31,111 bases of DNA, taken from IMG/VR virus record IMGVR_UViG_3300047157_000007, positions 1-31,111 of that record; one strand, given 5' to 3'. Positions 8,720 through 14,324 of this stretch are shown piece after piece. Source of the DNA: a virus. The notes under the pieces are model-generated. The model was not told the DNA's origin, did no database searches, and worked only from the letters and a program-made list of their open reading frames with translations. Each line of letters starts with the position of its first letter. Position 1 is the stretch's first letter. Both the position numbers and the translations under genes were made by a program.

Positions 8720-9010
8720 ATGACCAAGCAATTTATAGAGCCACAGCTTATCAAGGGAGAGCTAATAGAGGAGCTTGATTCGCTAGTAGGCCAGCTAAAA
8801 AACCTGTCTGTCTACAAGCCCAAGCCGTTTCAGATTATTGAAGCGGCAATGGATGCACGCTTGGCGGATTTCCTAGAGCTTGCAGAGCAAGACTATATCA
8901 AGGGGTGGACTGACCAAGAGGAAGGCATCAGACACCGCGAAGGTATGCCAGAAGCGTACAACGCTGGCTACGCCGATTCTTACGACTACGAAAACCAAGG
9001 AGGCATCTGA
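8720..9010 (+). CDS. Small early protein of unknown function
   Basis: A 96-residue protein starting MTKQFIEPQLIKGELIEELDSLVGQL. The ATG at 8720 is chosen over the upstream in-frame ATG at 8633, since an excellent ribosome site (AGGAGGA) lies before it and the upstream part is a shadow of the preceding gene. It is helical, acidic, and ends in a Tyr/Gly-rich stretch (EAYNAGYADSYDYENQGGI). It shares one base with the following gene (TGATG), pointing to translational coupling with the recombination gene. Confidence 0.7.
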   Translation: MTKQFIEPQLIKGELIEELDSLVGQLKNLSVYKPKPFQIIEAAMDARLADFLELAEQDYIKGWTDQEEGIRHREGMPEAYNAGYADSYDYENQGGI

Positions 9011-9666
9011 TGAGTGATATTCCACAGCCCGTCATTGACGTACTGAAAGAGATTGGCGAAACGGCCAAGACCTCAACATGGGACTGCCACGGCACCCGTG
9101 TAATTCTTCACAAGGCTTTAGAAAAGATTGCGGCAAACAAAGGCATTACATTTGATGCGCCTGTTCACTTAGTCACTGACCCAGCTAATAAGCAGGTAGC
9201 CATTCAAGTTACTGGTCGCTTGATTGCAGACTTTGGGTCGATAGAGGCGTGGTCAATCGGTGAAGTCTCACCTGCCAACTGCAAGAACGCATACCCGTTT
9301 GCGATGGCTGAGAAGCGCGCCAAAGATCGCGTGATCCTAAAGCTGGCTGGCTTGCATGGTTACGTGTACTCAGAGGATGAGGCTGAAGAGTTTAAAGATT
9401 CTAAGCCTAGCGAGAATGATGGTTTGCTTGAATACAACGCCGCCGTCCGAGAGAACTGGGACTGGGTTAACGGCGCAAAGGAAGCAATTGCCAATCAGGA
9501 TTGGTATTCACTGGCTGGAATGTGGGGCGACATTGACCACGAGACTATGGCGACTTTGTTTAGAGCGCCGACAAAGGGTGGCATTTTTACCACAGAAGAA
9601 CGTGCGGCGTGCAAAGGTAACGACGCATTTAATCAAGCAAGGAAGGAGTTAGCTAATGGAGTATGA
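9010..9666 (+). CDS. Probable single-strand annealing recombination protein
   Basis: A 218-residue protein. The first 120 residues have a beta-beta-beta-alpha pattern: VHLVTDPANKQVAIQVTGRLI, then SIEAWSIGEVSPANCKN, then AYPFAMAEKRAKDRVILKLAGLHGYVYSEDEA. A beta sheet followed by an A-x-x-x-A-x-K-R-A helix and an acidic segment is how Rad52/ERF-type phage annealing proteins are arranged, and the gene directly after encodes an SSB-like protein, the usual partner. The C-terminal 80 residues (ENWDWVNGAKEAIANQDW... TKGGIFTTEERAACKG) look like a separate helical domain. The assignment rests on pattern and neighbours rather than on a diagnostic motif. Confidence 0.55.
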   Translation: MSDIPQPVIDVLKEIGETAKTSTWDCHGTRVILHKALEKIAANKGITFDAPVHLVTDPANKQVAIQVTGRLIADFGSIEAWSIGEVSPANCKNAYPFAMAEKRAKDRVILKLAGLHGYVYSEDEAEEFKDSKPSENDGLLEYNAAVRENWDWVNGAKEAIANQDWYSLAGMWGDIDHETMATLFRAPTKGGIFTTEERAACKGNDAFNQARKELANGV

Positions 9667-9916
9667 CAACAGCAACCGGGGCGTTTTGTTTAAGAACGAC
9701 CGCAAGGAAAAGGAAACGCACCCGGACTACAAGGGTAGCTATACCGATGGCAATGGCACCGAGTTTTGGCTGTCAGCGTGGCTAAAGAAGGACAAGAACG
9801 GTAATACCTTTATGTCTCTCAGCACGACGGCTAAGGAGCAAGTTCATAGTCAGGGTATGCAACAGGCGCGTCAGTCACTACAGACTAAGGAGCTAGATGA
9901 TGACCTGCCTTTCTAG
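9656..9916 (+). CDS. Short single-stranded-DNA-binding-like protein with SSB C-terminal tip
   Basis: An 86-residue protein: MEYDNSNRGVLFKNDRKEKETHPDYKGSYTD, then GTEFWLSAWLKKDKNGNTFMSLSTTAKEQ, then a flexible Gln-rich part and the acidic tip ELDDDLPF. Strands with aromatic residues (FWLSAW, NTFMSLS) fit a minimal OB-like or DUF736-like fold, and DDDLPF is the hallmark tail by which bacterial SSBs recruit replication and repair proteins. It overlaps the putative annealing gene by 11 bases. GGAGTT precedes the ATG. It is about half the size of a usual SSB. Confidence 0.68.
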   Translation: MEYDNSNRGVLFKNDRKEKETHPDYKGSYTDGNGTEFWLSAWLKKDKNGNTFMSLSTTAKEQVHSQGMQQARQSLQTKELDDDLPF

Positions 9917-10109
9917 TACAGGCCGCGCACTCAAGAAGGCGCAAGCACTTGCAGGCGTGAGTAATGAGGAGCTGGCAAAGGAGTTTGGTGTCGGGAATGT
10001 CGCTGTCTGTAGATGGCGGCATAAAGATGACATGAAATTCTCGCTCGTCGTTCAGTTAGCCAACAGACTTAACTTGTCCCTGGATGAGTTTGAGCAATTA
10101 GGGAGGTAG
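9897..10109 (+). CDS. XRE/Cro-type helix-turn-helix regulator
   Basis: A 70-residue protein that is essentially one HTH domain: RALKKAQALAGVSNEELAKEFGVGNVAVCRWRHKDDMKFSLVVQLANRLNLSLDEFEQL. The segment NEELAKEFGVGNVAVCRWR is the two-helix DNA-reading motif, followed by the usual two C-terminal helices. Two adjacent ATGs (9897, 9900) are possible; the second has better spacing from AAGGAG. Overlaps the SSB-like gene by 20 bases. It has no dimerisation or cleavage domain, so it is Cro-like rather than a CI repressor. Palindromes at 8485, 10573 and 15191 are candidate targets. Confidence 0.75.
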   Translation: MMTCLSSTGRALKKAQALAGVSNEELAKEFGVGNVAVCRWRHKDDMKFSLVVQLANRLNLSLDEFEQLGR

Positions 10110-10111
10110 TT

Positions 10112-10201
10112 ATGCAGTGTTCTTGTGGTGGTTCAACCACAACATCGGGCAACATCCGTAAGTGCGAAGCGTGTGGTCGTGTTTACAAGCCCAAGTCATA
10201 G
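10112..10201 (+). CDS. 29-residue zinc-ribbon micro-protein
   Basis: A 29-codon gene: ATG, then CSCGG near the start and CEACGRVYKP near the end, giving a CxC...CxxC pattern able to hold one zinc ion. A strong ribosome site (GGGAGG) lies five bases before the ATG, and the gene starts two bases after the HTH stop. Cys-pair knuckles of this form occur in small phage proteins that touch nucleic acids or host RNA polymerase. The function is unknown. Confidence 0.6.
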   Translation: MQCSCGGSTTTSGNIRKCEACGRVYKPKS

Positions 10202-10203
10202 GC

Positions 10204-10232
10204 AAAAAAAAGCCCCGTCTAGGAAACGGGGC
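10204..10232 (-). terminator. Leftward intrinsic terminator
   Basis: On the minus strand GCCCCGT (10232-10226), a seven-base loop and ACGGGGC (10218-10212) form a perfect GC-rich hairpin followed directly by eight T (the A run at 10204-10211). On the plus strand the hairpin is preceded by A and followed by CAACCAC, so it cannot end rightward transcription efficiently. No protein gene on the minus strand ends here, so it must serve a noncoding or antisense transcript. Confidence 0.75.
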
Positions 10233-10342
10233 CAACCACTTGCGGAAGGGTTTACGCTTGTGGCATCCTTGGTTTGCGTGCAAAGGATAGGGAAAATTAT
10301 ACAGCAATCTAGCTGTCTGTATACCTATCACCCCTATTCCTT
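10204..10342 (-). ncRNA. Candidate minus-strand structured small RNA
   Basis: Between a minus-strand promoter and the leftward terminator lie about 135 bases with three consecutive hairpins. First: GGATAGGG (10285-10292) with CCCTATtCC (10332-10340), enclosing TATACAG (10298-10304) with CTGTATA (10317-10323). Second: CCACTTGCG (10236-10244) with CGCTTGTGG (10255-10263), paired except for a central two-base internal loop. Third: the terminator. The size, the absence of an open frame with a ribosome site, and the terminator form the standard picture of a small regulatory RNA. An alternative pairing of ATCCTT (10265-10270) with AAGGAT (10283-10288) would compete with the first hairpin. Target unknown; antisense action on the tiny zinc-ribbon gene's neighbourhood is possible. 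Confidence 0.5.
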
Positions 10343-10371
10343 TCTAAACACGCCTAGTCGAGCCTAGTCAA
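10343..10371 (-). promoter_or_regulatory. Leftward promoter for the candidate small RNA
   Basis: On the minus strand TTGACT (10371-10366) is a near-consensus -35, separated by exactly 17 bases from TTTAGA (10348-10343) as a weak -10. A start near 10336 would put the first hairpin at the very 5' end. A second minus-strand TATAAT (10301-10296) inside the first hairpin is an alternative -10 without a good -35. Confidence 0.45.
10352..10369. repeat. Tandem 8-base direct repeat, 10-base period
   Basis: GCCTAGTC occurs at 10352-10359 and again at 10362-10369, one helical turn apart. The pair fills the -35 edge and spacer of the leftward promoter, where an activator or repressor could bind both copies on the same face of the DNA. 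Confidence 0.6.
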
Positions 10372-10425
10372 ATAGTGCTGTCTCAGGTGCAGTCGCTCAA
10401 GAAAGCCGATTCATTCCTACGACCT

Positions 10426-10562
10426 TTAGAGGCGGGGACGAACAGTGGTTATGTTGCCAAGTAGTAAGGGCGCGGTCTGGCAGAGCCGTTAATTTTCTGC
10501 ACTGATACTGTATGGATGATGGACTAGCTAGGATACTTGTATAGGGCAACAACCGCCTCTAA
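10426..10562 (+). other. Long-range inverted repeat in the leader of the replication genes
   Basis: TTAGAGGCGG (10426-10435) and CCGCCTCTAA (10553-10562) are perfectly complementary over 10 bases; nested inside, GTTGCC (10453-10458) pairs with GGCAAC (10545-10550), and the interior holds further short stems such as GCAGA/TCTGC. The region is noncoding and ends 35 bases before the start at 10598. It could be a structured RNA leader, part of a replication origin, or the upstream portion of a larger RNA that includes the leftward unit. Confidence 0.45.
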
Positions 10563-10572
10563 TGATCCCTAT

Positions 10573-10585
10573 TGTTTAAAAAACA
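10573..10585. promoter_or_regulatory. Small palindrome before the replication genes
   Basis: TGTTT and AAACA flank three A, forming a palindrome directly upstream of the ribosome site (AGGAGAAGGG) of the gene at 10598. Its TGTT/AACA ends recall the palindrome at 8485-8500, so both might be bound by the same regulator, though the spacing differs. Confidence 0.3.
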
Positions 10586-10597
10586 GGAGAAGGGAAA

Positions 10598-10906
10598 ATG
10601 AAAGACGCAACATTATTTTACGATTTGAAGTTAGGGTTCCGCTGTAAGGTTTACGATACTGACTATGGAGGTTTCAAGCGAAAAATTTCGTTTGTCACTA
10701 ACGATCAGTATCTCGACGCAGGCCAAGAAGAGGCGCAAAGTTTCGCTAAAGAGGCTACTCGACTTCTGTTTTTGAGTCTTACTGAAGAATCACAGAAAGA
10801 ATTGTGTAGTGATTTAAATGATCGTCTAAGCAGTGAGTTTGGCCTTTTTAGCGGTGATGACTACGAAGAGGGGGCCGAGATAAATGAAGACGAACAGCGG
10901 CACTGA
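10598..10906 (+). CDS. Small acidic protein opening the replication module
   Basis: A 102-residue acidic protein (MKDATLFYDLKLGFRCKVYDTDYGG...) with a beta-rich first half and an acidic helical second half ending DDYEEGAEINEDEQRH. A very good ribosome site (AGGAGAAGGG) precedes the ATG. Its end overlaps the next gene by 23 bases. No family recognised. It follows the structured noncoding stretch, so its leader may be regulated. Confidence 0.68.
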   Translation: MKDATLFYDLKLGFRCKVYDTDYGGFKRKISFVTNDQYLDAGQEEAQSFAKEATRLLFLSLTEESQKELCSDLNDRLSSEFGLFSGDDYEEGAEINEDEQRH

Positions 10907-11258
10907 TTGGCAACCAACAGACGAGCAACTGCTAGGCTGGCAACATGCTTACCCAGAAGTTGACGTATTCGCAGAGCTTAACGTCATGGCTGTGTGGTTA
11001 GACTCTAACGAACCTAAGCGTAAGACTGAGCGGGGAATGCCTCGCTTTGTTAACTCTTGGTTATCACGCGCAAACCAAAAAGGCGGAAGCCCCTTTGCAC
11101 AGCAGGAGCAACAGGCTACAGGCAAGAAACCCCTTAAGACTTGGAGTAATTTAGACGATTTGACTCACGATTTTTGTAAGAGCGAAGCGTTTAGGCAGTC
11201 ATGCCTTGAGAAATACGGGCAGTACGTTACGTTTGAAGGGGAGAGGGTAATCAGATGA
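10884..11258 (+). CDS. Replisome-organiser-like protein
   Basis: A 124-residue protein. The first 60 residues (W-x-P-T-DEQLLGWQHAYPEVDVFAELNVMAVWLDSNEPKRKTERGMPRFVNSWLSRANQK) match the C-terminal module seen in many phage replication-initiation and DnaT-like proteins, in which 'W-L-x-x-N-P-x-R-x-K-T-x-x-G-x-x-R-F-V-N-x-W-L' is characteristic. Here the module stands alone, without the DNA-binding winged helix usual at the N-terminus. The remaining part is polar. A role in loading host replication proteins is inferred from that similarity. Confidence 0.55.
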   Translation: MKTNSGTDWQPTDEQLLGWQHAYPEVDVFAELNVMAVWLDSNEPKRKTERGMPRFVNSWLSRANQKGGSPFAQQEQQATGKKPLKTWSNLDDLTHDFCKSEAFRQSCLEKYGQYVTFEGERVIR

Positions 11259-11605
11259 AAACAAGACTTGAAGAAATGCGTGAGCAGTGTGTTGCGTTCC
11301 ATCACAAGCATCCCGAGGTTTGGGATTTGTTTAAACAATTCAGCTTCGCAATGATAAACAGGGGCTTTCAAAACTATAGCGCCAAAGCAATTTTTGAACG
11401 CATTCGCTGGGAAAAAGACGCGGGTGGTGATGGCATAACTAGCTTCAAGGTTGGCAACAATCACCCTGCTTTTTACGCTCGTGCATTTATGCGCAAGTAT
11501 CCACAGCATGAGGGGTTTTTTAGACTGCGAGAGCAAAAGTCGGCAAAAGACCCTGCGACTAATAAGCCTGAACCGACTCCGCAGGATTACGAATATGTTC
11601 GGTGA
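11255..11605 (+). CDS. Conserved phage protein of the replication/recombination module
   Basis: A 116-residue basic protein with the recognisable series HPEVWDLFKQFSFAMINRGFQNYSAKAIFERIRWE, followed by FKVGNNHPAFYARAFMRKYPQHEGFFRLREQ. This arrangement is common in phages next to ninB-type and endonuclease genes and is usually left without a function. ATGA overlap with the preceding gene. The aromatic and basic content fits nucleic acid binding, which is inference. Confidence 0.7.
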   Translation: MKTRLEEMREQCVAFHHKHPEVWDLFKQFSFAMINRGFQNYSAKAIFERIRWEKDAGGDGITSFKVGNNHPAFYARAFMRKYPQHEGFFRLREQKSAKDPATNKPEPTPQDYEYVR

Positions 11606-12035
11606 GTTCTGGCTGATAAAAGATCCAATCGAAATCAAAGACCGCATGGAAGCCTTCAAGAAATTTCTTGAAACGGAATGGTGCTGGGAAAAACCTGTAG
11701 CGTGGCAGGTAAAGGAGTACAAGCCACGTCGCTCGCTTAGTCAAAACGACCTTTTCCATGTGTGGGTAAGGGACATGACTCGGCACTTTAAAAAGCGAGG
11801 CGGGTTTACGGGTACAGAAGACGATCTAAAGCTCATGCTGAAGTATAAGTTTCTTGGAACCGAAGACGTTGAGGTGGGCAAAACAACTATACCCGCACAG
11901 GTACGCGGCACTTCGACGCTAGACAGGGGAGAAATGCTATACTTTATGACACAAGTGGAGGCTTGGGCCATTGACTTAGGGGTCAAACTCACAAAGCCTC
12001 AAAATTCGGAGTATGCAAAAAACTGGGGGGGGTAG
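11595..12035 (+). CDS. NinB-like recombination protein
   Basis: A 146-residue protein starting MFGEFWLIKDPIEIKDRMEAFKKFLET. The start at 11595 is chosen because the longer frame upstream to 11451 only shadows the previous gene. PRRSLSQNDLFHVWVRDMTRHF and STLDRGEMLYFMTQVEAWAIDLGVKL follow the NinB/Orf pattern (Q-N-x-x-x-H or -x-W near the middle, S/T-T-x-L-x-x-x-E-M near the end). Lambda Orf binds single-stranded DNA and SSB and helps load recombinases, which would fit the annealing protein and SSB-like protein encoded upstream. Confidence 0.65.
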   Translation: MFGEFWLIKDPIEIKDRMEAFKKFLETEWCWEKPVAWQVKEYKPRRSLSQNDLFHVWVRDMTRHFKKRGGFTGTEDDLKLMLKYKFLGTEDVEVGKTTIPAQVRGTSTLDRGEMLYFMTQVEAWAIDLGVKLTKPQNSEYAKNWGG

Positions 12036-12037
12036 GC

Positions 12038-13198
12038 ATGAGCCTATTGCAGTTTTGCAAAACCGAAAGGCAGAGAGAAGTTGTCGGCCGAGTAGAAGAA
12101 GGCCAGAGCCAGCGAGATATAGCTAGAGAGATGGGCTTAGGTCGCGGCACTGTAAGAGGGCACCTTGAAGCGGTTAGGGCAGTAGCCGCGAAACAAGGAT
12201 ACAGCCCCGAGCATGACTACACGCACCCCGTCCCTTCTGGGTACACGGTTAAGGGTGTCTCAAGTCTATACAACGACGAAGGGAAACTTGTCTCACAGTG
12301 GGTCAAGAGTCAGTCGGACGCAGAGCATGCACTACAAGTTGCACTTGACCACTTTAAAGCTGGGCTTAAAGACGAGTTGCAGGGACTTGCAAAGCCTGTA
12401 AAGAAAAGCAAAGCCAAGAAGCAGAAAGACCGCATGGCCGTCACCATCGTTGGAGACCATCACCTTGGGATGCTGGCATGGTCACCCGAAACAGGTAGCG
12501 ACCCTTGGGATTTGCAGATAGCGCAAGACACACTCATTAAGGGCGTCGATAAGCTCATGGAGAGCACAGGCGATTGCTCTGTAGGCGTTTTGCTAAATGT
12601 CGGCGACATGATTCACGCTAATAACTTAAAAGGCGAGACGGGCGCAGGAACAGCCTTGGACGTAGACGGCAGAGCAGGCAAGACGATACGCGCCGCAGGC
12701 AACCTATTCCAGATTATCGTGACCCGTATGCTTCAGCAGTATGATGAGGTATGGCTAATCAACGCTCGCGGTAACCACGACCCTGACGCCTCTCTGTGGC
12801 TAAACGAAATGCTCCGCATGTACTATGAGAAAGACAAGCGCGTGAAGGTGTTCGACAACTTCAGCAAGTTCATCCACTTTGAATGGGGCAATAACTTTGT
12901 GATTACGCATCACGGCGACAAGATACGCACTCGCCAACTGTATGAGGCAATCACACGCGACTATGCGCAGGAGTGGGGGCGCACAAAGTATCGCTTTGCA
13001 TGGACAGGTCATATCCACCATAAGCAATCAGAAGAGCTAGGCGGGCTTACGTGGGAGAGCTGGTCCGTACTCCCGCCTCCAGATTCTTGGCACTCAGGTG
13101 CTGGCTATGGCTCACAGCGGTCGATTAGTTGTGTAGTATTAGACAAAGAGCACGGCGAGTTCAGCCGATTCAAGGTCGGTATCGAGGCACTACAGTGA
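12038..13198 (+). CDS. HTH-metallophosphoesterase fusion (calcineurin-like)
   Basis: A 386-residue protein in two parts. Residues 1-50 carry a helix-turn-helix (GQSQRDIAREMGLGRGTVRGHLEAVR), like the DNA-reading part of resolvases and response regulators. After a Lys-rich linker (about 117-132), residues 133-386 form a metallophosphoesterase with all five motif blocks: GDHH (139-142), GDMIH (189-193), GNHD (245-248), HHGD (291-294), GHIHH (324-328). These hold two metal ions, as in Mre11/SbcD nucleases and DNA phosphatases. A run of G precedes the ATG. The DNA-binding part suggests a nuclease acting on phage or host DNA; its true substrate is unknown. Confidence 0.85.
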   Translation: MSLLQFCKTERQREVVGRVEEGQSQRDIAREMGLGRGTVRGHLEAVRAVAAKQGYSPEHDYTHPVPSGYTVKGVSSLYNDEGKLVSQWVKSQSDAEHALQVALDHFKAGLKDELQGLAKPVKKSKAKKQKDRMAVTIVGDHHLGMLAWSPETGSDPWDLQIAQDTLIKGVDKLMESTGDCSVGVLLNVGDMIHANNLKGETGAGTALDVDGRAGKTIRAAGNLFQIIVTRMLQQYDEVWLINARGNHDPDASLWLNEMLRMYYEKDKRVKVFDNFSKFIHFEWGNNFVITHHGDKIRTRQLYEAITRDYAQEWGRTKYRFAWTGHIHHKQSEELGGLTWESWSVLPPPDSWHSGAGYGSQRSISCVVLDKEHGEFSRFKVGIEALQ

Positions 13199-13440
13199 TA
13201 GAAAAAATGCCGATCCTCTCTATGCCACTACCTGACGGCGGGCAAGTGGTTTGCAGGGTGGATGCGATAACAGCGGCGACAACTAACATGCGAAACGAAG
13301 ACATGACCGACGTTTACATTGAGGTCGCTTGTCCCGAGGGGATTACTATTGATGTCGATATCGACTCTTTTACAACGTCATGGCTCACGGCGCTTCTCAC
13401 TACTATTGACGACTGGACAACACCCCGTGAAATGCACTGA
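13195..13440 (+). CDS. Small acidic protein of unknown function
   Basis: An 81-residue protein: IEKMPILSMPLPDGGQVVCRVDAITAATTNMRNEDMTDVYIEVACPEGITIDVDIDSF..., all-beta in character at first. I chose GTG 13195, which overlaps the preceding stop (GTGATAG) and has GAGG seven bases upstream; ATG 13207 lacks a ribosome site. No family recognised. Confidence 0.6.
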   Translation: MIEKMPILSMPLPDGGQVVCRVDAITAATTNMRNEDMTDVYIEVACPEGITIDVDIDSFTTSWLTALLTTIDDWTTPREMH

Positions 13441-13591
13441 TTGCGGTAAGGGTATGAATCCTCAATTTACTGGCGACAATGGCAAACTACGAGGATGGTT
13501 TTGCGAGTGTGGCAACTGGGAAAAGGCCATACTGCGTGAGCGTCAATTTACTAAAGAGACCTACTATGGCAATCAAGCGCACAAACGCTGA
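13427..13591 (+). CDS. 54-residue zinc-ribbon protein
   Basis: A short protein with CTDCGKG at the start and FCECGNW about 25 residues later, giving two Cys pairs for one zinc ion. The start is a GTG at 13427, 14 bases before the end of the preceding gene. No strong ribosome site is visible, so translation is probably coupled. The fold suggests nucleic-acid or protein contact. It leads into the HNH gene, overlapping by 26 bases. Confidence 0.6.
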   Translation: MKCTDCGKGMNPQFTGDNGKLRGWFCECGNWEKAILRERQFTKETYYGNQAHKR

Positions 13592-13949
13592 CATCTGGTT
13601 TAGCAAGGCAGTAAGAGCTAGGGATGGCGCGTGCCTGGTATGTGGCACCGACCAGTCACTCGAGTGCGCACATATCTACGGCAGGCGGCGTAAGATTGTA
13701 AGATATTCCATGGACAACGCAGTCACGCTTTGCCACCACCATCACCGCGTAATGACCGAGAACCCTTTGAGCTTCAGCGGCTTTCTGGAGGTAGAGCTAG
13801 GCGCAGGTCACCTCGAGATACTGACCGAGAAGTGCAGGGGCATCCTGAAAGAGAACAAAGCCGTGCGCGATGAGATAGCCAAGCACTACCGCGAAGAAGT
13901 ACGCAAGAAAGAGCAGAACCCCGAGTACGTCATAGTTTCGTATAACTGA
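13566..13949 (+). CDS. HNH-family nuclease
   Basis: A 127-residue protein: NADIWFSKAVRARDGACLVCGTDQSLECAHIYGRRRKIVRYSMDNAVTLCHHHHRVMTENPLSF. The CxxC ... AH ... N-A-V-T-L-C-x-x-H-H-x pattern is the beta-beta-alpha metal site, with a structural zinc held by Cys pairs. The domain is typical of phage recombination (NinG-like) or packaging HNH nucleases. I chose ATG 13566, as the longer frame shadows the gene before. It lies between recombination genes and, 1.7 kb on, the terminase, so either role is open. Confidence 0.82.
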   Translation: MAIKRTNADIWFSKAVRARDGACLVCGTDQSLECAHIYGRRRKIVRYSMDNAVTLCHHHHRVMTENPLSFSGFLEVELGAGHLEILTEKCRGILKENKAVRDEIAKHYREEVRKKEQNPEYVIVSYN

Positions 13950-13958
13950 TTGCCTCTA

Positions 13959-13967
13959 TGCTATAAT
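13959..13967 (+). promoter_or_regulatory. Extended -10 promoter
   Basis: TGCTATAAT is a perfect extended -10 (TGn plus TATAAT) directly after the HNH stop. No good -35 is present, as is usual for this class. A start near 13974 would give a very short leader with the hairpin described next. Confidence 0.75.
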
Positions 13968-13972
13968 TACAG

Positions 13973-13992
13973 GGCAACAGAGGAGTGTTGTC
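13973..13992 (+). promoter_or_regulatory. Hairpin presenting the ribosome site of the gene at 13993
   Basis: GGCAACA (13973-13979) pairs with TGTTGTC (13986-13992), with one G-U pair, leaving GAGGAG as a six-base loop. The loop is exactly the ribosome-binding site, and the stem ends directly against the ATG. Such a hairpin can tune translation or be a protein target. Confidence 0.55.
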
Positions 13993-14181
13993 ATGTGTGT
14001 ACAGAGCCAACGGCAGTATTTTGCAGAGCGGCACCACATCGTCGTTACTGACAAAACCGCAGAGCTACTTGCTCGACTAGGCAGAGAGAAAGGCGTTAAT
14101 GAGGAAACCTACCTCAAGCGCCTCTCACGCCATCCTAACGAAGACCAATTCGTCGCAGAGATTGCCCGCTACTACGGGTGA
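13993..14181 (+). CDS. Small basic protein, unknown
   Basis: A 62-residue protein (MCVQSQRQYFAERHHIVVTDKTAELLARLGREKGVNEETYLKRLSRHP...). The second half is helical with a DNA-binding-like rhythm (AELLARLGREKGVNEETYLKRL), reminiscent of ribbon-helix-helix or short HTH proteins, but not conclusive. It has its own extended -10 promoter and a leader hairpin around its ribosome site, suggesting tightly set expression. Confidence 0.65.
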   Translation: MCVQSQRQYFAERHHIVVTDKTAELLARLGREKGVNEETYLKRLSRHPNEDQFVAEIARYYG

Positions 14182-14250
14182 GTGAAATGTCACGATTGTC
14201 GCATTGCACCCCTTCCCCCTTATTATTTGCCCAACAAGATAAAAAAGTGC

Positions 14251-14279
14251 TTGCAAGGGATAAAAGTAGCTAGTAGATT
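14251..14279 (+). promoter_or_regulatory. Sigma-70-type promoter
   Basis: TTGCAA (14251-14256) and TAGATT (14274-14279) are separated by exactly 17 bases, in a 143-base gap between genes. The leader holds a five-base hairpin (GGCTG/CAGCC, 14289-14304) ahead of the ribosome site of the next gene. Confidence 0.6.
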
Positions 14280-14324
14280 ACTTACATCGGCTGGGGAAAC
14301 AGCCACTAACGAAGGGACAGGGAC

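Noticed and set aside
10110-10331. A 73-codon minus-strand frame over the zinc-ribbon gene and terminator
   Set aside because: It would read through the leftward terminator hairpin, lacks a ribosome site, and its sequence is of no recognisable kind; the RNA structures explain the region better.
10125-10367. An 80-codon plus-strand frame in the noncoding stretch
   Set aside because: It starts inside the zinc-ribbon gene without a ribosome site and runs through three hairpins.
10426-10600. tRNA or tmRNA in the structured gap
   Set aside because: I looked for a T-arm GTTCRA motif with acceptor pairing and for a tmRNA-like 5' end on both strands and found none that fit together; GTTCG at the minus strand near 10440 lacks the rest.
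11165-11722. A 185-codon minus-strand frame in the replication module
   Set aside because: It runs opposite to three overlapping, recognisable plus-strand genes and shows no family pattern or ribosome site.
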